The translations under genes were made by a program, and so were the position numbers. From positions 1-11,019 of the forward strand of contig CACYDL010000226.1 of NCBI GenBank assembly GCA_902773195.1: 11,019 bases of DNA. The letters are read 5' to 3'. The notes beneath the pieces are model-generated. The model was not told where the DNA came from and searched no databases. It saw nothing but the letters and a program-made list of their open reading frames with translations. The stretch comes from an uncultured Lachnospiraceae bacterium. GTDB taxonomy: Bacteria; Bacillota_A; Clostridia; Lachnospirales; Lachnospiraceae. Position 1 is the first letter of the stretch. Each line of letters opens with the position of its first letter. Of this stretch, positions 6,682-11,019 are shown in pieces.

Positions 6682-7939
6682 CTTTGTCACGCACCTCCGC
6701 TTCGATTGTTCCGTCCGTCACGTAGATCCGGACGGCCTCTCCCTTCTTCACCTGCCCGACGCTTCTCAGCGCCCGGCCTCCGCTCACCTCGACGTAGGAA
6801 TAGCCCTGTCTGAGGCGGTCCAGCGGATTCAGCCCCTTCATACGTCCGATCAGCAGCATCTGCCGCTTCCGGTACGAGGCGAAGACGCCGTTCTCACATT
6901 CCCTGAGACGCCGCCCGTATTCTTCCGCGATGAGAGAATTTCTTCTCAGCTTTTCCGACATCGTGTCGTCGAAGCGCCGCAGAAGCTCCGCCTCCTCGTG
7001 CCTCTCCCTCAGAAGCTTTCCCGCCGGAGAGAGGGCCTTGAGCCGCTCCTCATAGCTGCGGCACCGGGAACCGGCCCGCTCCAGCCGCACTCTGAGCCCG
7101 CGGGCGAGATACCGGCCGCTGTTTCCGATTCTCTCGGAGAATTTCCGGTAATCAAACACGGCAAGCTCCGCCGCCGCCGACGGCGTCGGAGCCCGCAGGT
7201 CCGCCGCGAAATCCGCGATGGTGGTGTCCGTCTCGTGACCGACGGCAGAGATGACGGGGGTGCCGCAGGCGAAGATCGCCCGGGCCACCGACTCGTCGTT
7301 GAAGGCCTGAAGATCCTCGTAGGATCCTCCCCCCCTACCGGCGATGATCACGTCGACCCCGTATTCGTCCAGCATCCGGATCCCCCGCACGATGCTCTCG
7401 GGCGCCCCGTCCCCCTGTACCAGGGAGGGGCAGAGAATCAGCTGCACGTAGGGATTTCTTCTGCGTGAAATTGTCTGAATGTCGTGAATCGCGGCCCCGG
7501 TCGGAGCCGTTACGATGCCGATCCGGCGCGCGTAGGCGGGAATCGGTTTCTTGTAGGCCGGATCAAAGAGGCCCTCCTCCTCGAGCTCCTGCTTCAGGGC
7601 AAGGAACTTCTCGTAGAGATCGCCCATCCCCTCCAGCCTTACGGAGGTCGCGTAAAGCTGGCAGCGTCCGTCTCTCTCGTAGAAGTCAACGCTGCCGCTG
7701 ACGACGACCTTGTCCCCGTCTTTCATCGGGAACTTCAGCCCTTTCCGGGAGCCGGCGAACATGACGCACGCGATGGCGCTCTTTGAATCCTTCAGAGAAA
7801 AATAGATATGACCTGAGGAATGATATTTGCAGTTGGAGACCTCGCCGCTGACGGAGACGCCCGCGAGAAATCCATCTCTTGTGAACAGGTTCCTGATATA
7901 GCGGCAGACCTGTCCCACCGAATAGACGCGTTTATCCAT
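6659..7939 (-). CDS. xseA: Exodeoxyribonuclease VII large subunit
   Basis: XseA is the catalytic subunit of exonuclease VII, a metal-independent single-strand-specific DNase used in mismatch repair and DNA damage tolerance. With the start chosen the protein has 426 residues, normal for the family. The N-terminal OB-fold (about 1-100, VSGEVSNCKYHSSGHIYFSLKD) binds single-stranded DNA. The catalytic domain has GIVTAPTGAAIHDI (141-154), GRGGGSYEDLQAFND (201-215) and AVGHETDTTIADFAADLRAPTP (in two parts from 232). A helical section follows, then the conserved tail NPLDRLRQGYSYV (371-383). I prefer the ATG at 7937-7939 because MDKRVYSV is the usual N-terminus and it overlaps the nusB stop as ATGGATAA. 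A TTG 42 bases upstream is possible but adds sequence foreign to the family. The ribosome-binding site is weak, suggesting coupling to nusB. Confidence 0.95.
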   Translation of the reverse strand: MDKRVYSVGQVCRYIRNLFTRDGFLAGVSVSGEVSNCKYHSSGHIYFSLKDSKSAIACVMFAGSRKGLKFPMKDGDKVVVSGSVDFYERDGRCQLYATSVRLEGMGDLYEKFLALKQELEEEGLFDPAYKKPIPAYARRIGIVTAPTGAAIHDIQTISRRRNPYVQLILCPSLVQGDGAPESIVRGIRMLDEYGVDVIIAGRGGGSYEDLQAFNDESVARAIFACGTPVISAVGHETDTTIADFAADLRAPTPSAAAELAVFDYRKFSERIGNSGRYLARGLRVRLERAGSRCRSYEERLKALSPAGKLLRERHEEAELLRRFDDTMSEKLRRNSLIAEEYGRRLRECENGVFASYRKRQMLLIGRMKGLNPLDRLRQGYSYVEVSGGRALRSVGQVKKGEAVRIYVTDGTIEAEVRDKDERKPEE

Positions 7940-8351
7940 CTTTCGCAATTCTGGAGATCTCGCCGAGAATCCCGTTGACAAAGGACGGCGATTCGTCCCC
8001 TCCGTAAAGCTTCGAGAGCTCCACCGCCTCGTTGATCGCCACGCCCTCCGGCACCTGCTCCGTCCTGTCGAATTTCATCTCGAAGACGGCGACGCGGAGA
8101 AGAGCGAGGTCGCAGCTGGCAAATCGGTTGGTCTTCCAGCCCCTGGCGGTCTGGTTGAGAAGGCTGTCGATCTCCGGGAGATTGGCGGAAAGCGCCCGGA
8201 AGCGCTCCTCGAGAAAGCCCCGGTCCTCCTCACTGATTTCCGGGTTCATCTCAAAGTAGAGCCGGATCTGCTCCGGCATATCCGCCTCATCGTTAAACGC
8301 GCCGAGATACACCAGTTTGAACAGGTGTTCGCGCAGTTTTCTTCTGCTCAC
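7932..8351 (-). CDS. nusB: Transcription antitermination factor NusB
   Basis: NusB binds boxA RNA with NusE (ribosomal protein S10) and supports antitermination of rRNA operons. The 139 residues are typical. The N-terminus SRRKLREHLFKLVYLGAF fits the family's conserved arginine-rich helix. The C-terminal half has GWKTNRFASCDLALLRVAVFEM (in two parts from 71), VAINEAVELSKLYG (104-117) and the conserved end SPSFVNGILGEI (121-132). The start is GTG (8349-8351) with GAGGGAGA a few bases upstream, 11 bases after the yqhY stop. Its TAA overlaps the xseA ATG. The yqhY-nusB pair is conserved across Firmicutes. Confidence 0.95.
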   Translation of the reverse strand: MSRRKLREHLFKLVYLGAFNDEADMPEQIRLYFEMNPEISEEDRGFLEERFRALSANLPEIDSLLNQTARGWKTNRFASCDLALLRVAVFEMKFDRTEQVPEGVAINEAVELSKLYGGDESPSFVNGILGEISRIAKDG

Positions 8352-8362
8352 GTTCGTCTCCC

Positions 8363-8737
8363 TCAGTTCTCATTCAGCGCGACGTCTGCGACATTGATAT
8401 TGACGTCCGTCACCGTCATGCCGGTCATGTTCTCGATCGCGGACTTGACTTTTTTCTGAACCTTCTCCCCGATTTCCGGAATGCTGTACCCGTATTCCAG
8501 ATTCAGGACCAGGTCAACCGCGGCTTCATTGCCTTCCACATTGACCTTCACGCCCTTCGAGAGAGACTTGATTCCCTTTTTGGCGACCATGGCGCCGGTG
8601 ATGCCTCCGGCGATCGCCGCGACGCCCTTCACCTCGGTCGCAGCCAGTCCGGCAATGACGGCCACTACCTCATCGGCGATCCGAACGGTGCCGACGCCGT
8701 CCTCTTTCAGTGTATATGTGCTTCGGTTATCGGGCAT
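8363..8737 (-). CDS. yqhY: Asp23/Gls24 family envelope stress protein (YqhY-like)
   Basis: Members of this small family include the membrane-associated alkaline-shock protein Asp23 of Staphylococcus. YqhY of Bacillus has been linked to control of fatty-acid synthesis through acetyl-CoA carboxylase, and the gene always sits just before nusB, as here. The protein has 124 residues with the typical alternating core: GTVRIADEVVAVIAGLAATEV, then KGVAAIAGG, VKVNVEGNEAAVDL, YGYSIPEIGEKVQKKVKSAI and VTDVNINVADV near the end. There is no signal peptide or membrane segment. I start at the ATG (8735-8737), 10 bases after AGGAG; a GTG 6 bases upstream is the alternative but is only 4 bases from that site. 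A perfect hairpin lies directly upstream. Its role here is inferred from family and position. Confidence 0.9.
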   Translation of the reverse strand: MPDNRSTYTLKEDGVGTVRIADEVVAVIAGLAATEVKGVAAIAGGITGAMVAKKGIKSLSKGVKVNVEGNEAAVDLVLNLEYGYSIPEIGEKVQKKVKSAIENMTGMTVTDVNINVADVALNEN

Positions 8738-8760
8738 TTTCACACCTCTCCTGATGATAA

Positions 8761-8791
8761 CTGTGAGAATGGCGCGAGGCCATTCTCACAG
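8761..8791 (-). terminator. Perfect 13-bp hairpin between the transketolase genes and yqhY
   Basis: CTGTGAGAATGGC (8761-8773) and GCCATTCTCACAG (8779-8791) are exact reverse complements around a 5-base loop. On the minus strand the hairpin lies 30 bases past the transketolase stop and is followed by TTATCATC, a poor U-tract. Only 8 bases then separate it from the yqhY ribosome-binding site. It can act as a leaky terminator or an mRNA processing or stability element. No promoter fits in the remaining space, so transcripts of yqhY very likely pass through it. The symmetry would also suit a dimeric protein operator. Confidence 0.6.
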
Positions 8792-8821
8792 CTTTCCGTA
8801 ACAGTGAAACAGGTTCTTCGC

Positions 8822-9760
8822 TCAGACGAACGCCTTGACCTGCTTATAGATGCCTTCCGCGTCGAGCTCGTACTTGTGAATCAGCTCGGAGGCGGGGCCG
8901 GATTCTCCGAACCTGTCCCGGACGCCGATGCGGTACATCGGAGTCGGAAGCTTCTCGGACAGGCACTCGGCGACAGCGCCGCCCAGGCCGCCGATGATGC
9001 TGTGCTCCTCCGCGGTCACGACCTTGCCGGTCTTCTTCGCGGAACGGATGATCAGCTCCTCGTCCAGCGGCTTGATGGTGCAGATATTGATCACCTCGGC
9101 GTCGATTCCGTCGGCCTTCAGCATTTCCGCCGCTTCGAGCGCCGCGGAGACGCAGATTCCGTTGGCGACGATGGAGACGTCCCCGCCCTCTCTCAGGACG
9201 GTTCCCTTGCCGATCTCAAACCGGAAGGTGTCGGGATCGTTGATGACCGGGACAGCCGCGCGCCCGAATCTCAGATAGACCGGTCCCTTGTGATCCAGGG
9301 CTGCCTTGACCGCCGCCCTGGCTTCGACCGCGTCCGCGGGGCACATGACGACCATGCCGGGAATGGTTCTCATCAGGGCGAGATCCTCGAGGCACTGGTG
9401 GCTGGCGCCGTCTTCACCGACGCTGATACCGGCGTGGGTCGCGCCGATCTTGACGTTGAGGTGCGGATAGCCGATGGAGTTGCGGACCTGCTCATAGGCG
9501 CGTCCGGCAGCGAACATCGCGAAGGTGCTGGCGAAGGGGATCAGCCCCGTCGTCGAAAGGCCCGCGGCGATGGTCATCATGTTGCACTCGGCGATTCCGC
9601 AGTCATAAAACCTGTCGGGGAAGGCCTTCTTGAAGACGCCTGTCTTCGTCGCGCCGGCGAGGTCGGCGTCAAGAACGATCAGTTCCGGATACTCCGCTCC
9701 GAACTCGGCGAGGGCCTTGCCGTAAGCTTCTCTCGTTGCAATCTTCTTCACATCACTCAT
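8822..9760 (-). CDS. Transketolase, C-terminal subunit (split enzyme)
   Basis: This is the second half of a transketolase encoded by two genes; with its partner it moves two-carbon ketol units between sugar phosphates in the pentose phosphate pathway. The 312 residues cover the pyrimidine-binding domain and the C-terminal domain. The glutamate that activates thiamine diphosphate is in DCGIAECNMM (Glu58). ATHAGISVGEDGASHQCLEDLALMR, in parts from 108, includes His121 of the substrate channel; PADAVEARAA (141-150) and the C-terminal VTAEEHSIIGGLGG are also typical. The ATG overlaps the TGA of the N-terminal subunit (ATGA), favouring equal synthesis. Related split enzymes act on other ketoses such as apulose 4-phosphate, so the exact substrate is not proven, but no pentose-catabolic genes are nearby. 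Confidence 0.93.
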   Translation of the reverse strand: MSDVKKIATREAYGKALAEFGAEYPELIVLDADLAGATKTGVFKKAFPDRFYDCGIAECNMMTIAAGLSTTGLIPFASTFAMFAAGRAYEQVRNSIGYPHLNVKIGATHAGISVGEDGASHQCLEDLALMRTIPGMVVMCPADAVEARAAVKAALDHKGPVYLRFGRAAVPVINDPDTFRFEIGKGTVLREGGDVSIVANGICVSAALEAAEMLKADGIDAEVINICTIKPLDEELIIRSAKKTGKVVTAEEHSIIGGLGGAVAECLSEKLPTPMYRIGVRDRFGESGPASELIHKYELDAEGIYKQVKAFV

Positions 9761-10584
9761 AACGTCTCACCGATCCTTTCCAGGTCCGCCATCGCCACCG
9801 CGTACTGCTCGTCGTTCGGCGCCGTGCCGTGCCATGCGGCCTGATCCTCCATGAAGGACACGCCCTTGCCCTTCACCGTCTTCGCGATGATCGCCGTGGG
9901 CATTCCCTTGGTCTCCCGCGCTTCCCTGAAAGCGGCGCGGATCTCGTCAAAATCGTCGCCCTTGATGTTGATGACATGGAAATTGAAGGCTTCGAACTTC
10001 TTGTCGAGCGGATAGGGGTTGTTGACTTCCACGATGGTTCCGTCGATCTGGAGGTTGTTGTTGTCCACGATCACGACCAGGTTGTCCAGCTTCTTGGCGC
10101 CGGCGAACATGGCCGCCTCCCACACCTGGCCTTCCTCGCACTCACCGTCTCCGAGGAGCGTATAGACGCGGAAATCCTTGTTCTGGACCTTGGCGCCCAG
10201 CGCCATGCCGACGGCGGCCGAGATCCCCTGTCCGAGGGAACCGGAGCTCATGTCGAGGCCCGGGAGGTAGTTCATCGAGGGATGTCCCTGAAGGCGCGCG
10301 CCCGTGTGGCGGAGCGTCGTCAGTTCCTCGACCGGGAAATAGCCCTTCTGGGCCATGACGGAGTAGAGGCCGGGAGCCGTGTGTCCCTTGGAGAGGACAA
10401 AGCGGTCGCGGTCCGGATTGACCGGATCGGCCGGATCCACGTTCAGTTCCTCAAAATAGAGGAAGGTAAAGATGTCTGCCGCGGAGAGAGAGCCGCCCGG
10501 ATGGCCGCTCTTCGCGGCATGCGTTGCGGTTACGATCCCCTTGCGGACTTCATTGGCGATCTTTTTCAGCTCAAGGTTGTCCAA
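9757..10584 (-). CDS. Transketolase, N-terminal subunit (split enzyme)
   Basis: This subunit binds the diphosphate end of thiamine diphosphate and pairs with the C-terminal subunit encoded directly downstream. The 275 residues correspond to the first domain of a full-length transketolase of about 660. SGHPGGSLSAADI (26-38), VLSKGHTAPGLY (63-74), LQGHPS (98-103), the cofactor motif beginning GDGECEEGQVWEA (145-157) and ending VDNNN (173-177), and the C-terminal KTVKGKGVSFMED are all present with the expected histidines. The start is TTG (10582-10584), secured by AGGAGGT 6 bases upstream; no other start codon in this frame is as well placed. Its own promoter lies upstream. No domain is missing compared with other split transketolases. 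Confidence 0.94.
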   Translation of the reverse strand: MDNLELKKIANEVRKGIVTATHAAKSGHPGGSLSAADIFTFLYFEELNVDPADPVNPDRDRFVLSKGHTAPGLYSVMAQKGYFPVEELTTLRHTGARLQGHPSMNYLPGLDMSSGSLGQGISAAVGMALGAKVQNKDFRVYTLLGDGECEEGQVWEAAMFAGAKKLDNLVVIVDNNNLQIDGTIVEVNNPYPLDKKFEAFNFHVINIKGDDFDEIRAAFREARETKGMPTAIIAKTVKGKGVSFMEDQAAWHGTAPNDEQYAVAMADLERIGETL

Positions 10585-10590
10585 CTTTCT

Positions 10591-10597
10591 ACCTCCT
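10591..10597 (-). promoter_or_regulatory. Ribosome-binding site fixing the TTG start of the transketolase N subunit
   Basis: AGGAGGT on the minus strand is a perfect anti-Shine-Dalgarno match and ends 6 bases before the TTG at 10582-10584. The combination of a strong site and a TTG start is clear here. Confidence 0.8.
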
Positions 10598-10619
10598 ACA
10601 GAAATATGTTGTCTACATG

Positions 10620-10648
10620 ATTCTATCCGTGCACCCGGCGGATGTCAA
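10620..10648 (-). promoter_or_regulatory. Promoter of the split transketolase genes
   Basis: On the minus strand a perfect TTGACA (10643-10648) and TAGAAT (10620-10625) are exactly 17 bases apart. Transcription would start near 10613, giving a leader of about 28 bases. It lies just 20 bases past the prfC stop, so the transketolase pair does not depend on prfC transcription. This is the strongest promoter I see in the window upstream of the yqhY-recN block. Confidence 0.82.
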
Positions 10649-10668
10649 CCGTCGGAAATGCTTCTTTC

Positions 10669-11019
10669 TCAGCGTGAGGCGCCGTCCTCCTCCCATCCTC
10701 CGAACTCGGACAGCTTCAGATCGCTGTTGCGCTCGAGGGTCATTCCCACGCTCCATTCATGGACGAAAAGCAGCAGGGGGCTGCCCTTCATATCCTTCAC
10801 CTTCTTCATGTCCGAGGTCCCCTCGAGGGCTTCCACGTCGATCTCGTCGGGGTTCTCGATCCAGCGGATATACTCGTACGGAAGGTTCTCCATGACGATG
10901 TCGACCTTGTACTCATTCTCCAGCCGGAACTTCAGGACGTCCAGCTGCAGGACGCCGACGACGCCGACGATGATCTCCTCCATGCCGGTGTGGAATTCCT
11001 GGAAGATCTGGATCGCGCC
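10669..11019 (-). CDS. prfC: Peptide chain release factor 3 (5' part outside window)
   Basis: RF3 is a GTPase that releases RF1 and RF2 from the ribosome after termination of translation. Only the last 116 residues of about 530 are visible, all in the C-terminal domain. The reading frame enters as GAIQIFQEFHTGMEEIIVGV and continues GVLQLDVLKFRLENEY and ENLPYEYIRWIE, a pattern typical of RF3 rather than of EF-G. It ends FGGWEEDGASR. The GTPase domain cannot be checked. No hairpin with a U-tract follows the stop; the transketolase promoter begins 20 bases later. Confidence 0.9.
   Translation of the reverse strand, partial: GAIQIFQEFHTGMEEIIVGVVGVLQLDVLKFRLENEYKVDIVMENLPYEYIRWIENPDEIDVEALEGTSDMKKVKDMKGSPLLLFVHEWSVGMTLERNSDLKLSEFGGWEEDGASR

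Noticed and set aside
8753..8800. TATCAT next to the hairpin as a -10 for yqhY
   Set aside because: The matching -35 position is poor (TGGCCT), and transcription would start inside the yqhY ribosome-binding site.
8804..9844. 346-codon plus-strand frame opposite the transketolase C subunit
   Set aside because: Antisense shadow of a conserved gene, without motif or start signals, and it crosses into the opposite strand of the N subunit.
8822..10584. The split transketolase pair as a relocated dxs or as a broken gene
   Set aside because: Both halves are complete and motif-intact, joined by an ATGA overlap. Two-gene transketolases are well known in Clostridia, and the GHPGG, LSKGH and GIAECN motifs fit transketolase subunits rather than DXS.

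Overview
This window reads as ordinary chromosomal housekeeping DNA from a fairly GC-rich Gram-positive anaerobe of the Clostridia type. A Lachnospiraceae-like relative is my best guess, but that is inference. Three things point there: the conserved Firmicutes cluster yqhY(asp23)-nusB-xseA-xseB-tlyA-nadK-argR-recN, a transketolase split into two genes as in many Clostridia, and a Bacillus-type LexA box (GAAC-N4-GTTC) in front of recA. All twelve genes lie on the minus strand, so transcription runs from high to low coordinates. I see no tRNA, rRNA, CRISPR array, insertion sequence, phage gene or toxin-antitoxin pair.

Layout in the direction of transcription. The 3' end of prfC (release factor 3) enters at the right edge and stops at 10669. 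A strong sigma-A-type promoter (10620-10648) then drives the split transketolase pair (N half 10584-9757, C half 9760-8822, joined by an ATGA overlap). A perfect 13-bp hairpin (8761-8791) separates this pair from a tightly packed eight-gene block: yqhY, nusB, xseA, xseB, tlyA, nadK, argR, recN (8737-2485). Most junctions in the block overlap by a few bases. The exception is a 145-bp GC-rich, repeat-bearing spacer between tlyA and nadK. A promoter overlapping the recN stop codon then serves glgA (glycogen synthase, 2442-1000). After a probable terminator and a GC-rich intergenic stretch with regularly spaced CCGG motifs, recA begins at 670 with its own promoter and LexA operator, and runs off the left edge.

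The genes work together as a core maintenance set: DNA repair and recombination (recA, recN, xseA/xseB), RNA synthesis and modification (nusB, tlyA), translation termination (prfC), NADP supply (nadK), arginine-responsive regulation (argR), and carbon metabolism (split transketolase, glgA).

No undescribed system is visible. The most interesting points are what the conserved cluster lacks: ispA-dxs between xseB and tlyA, and the sporulation genes that usually flank it on both sides. The recA control region (LexA box downstream of the -10, with a helically phased CCGG array upstream) and the hairpin directly in front of the yqhY ribosome-binding site also merit a look.
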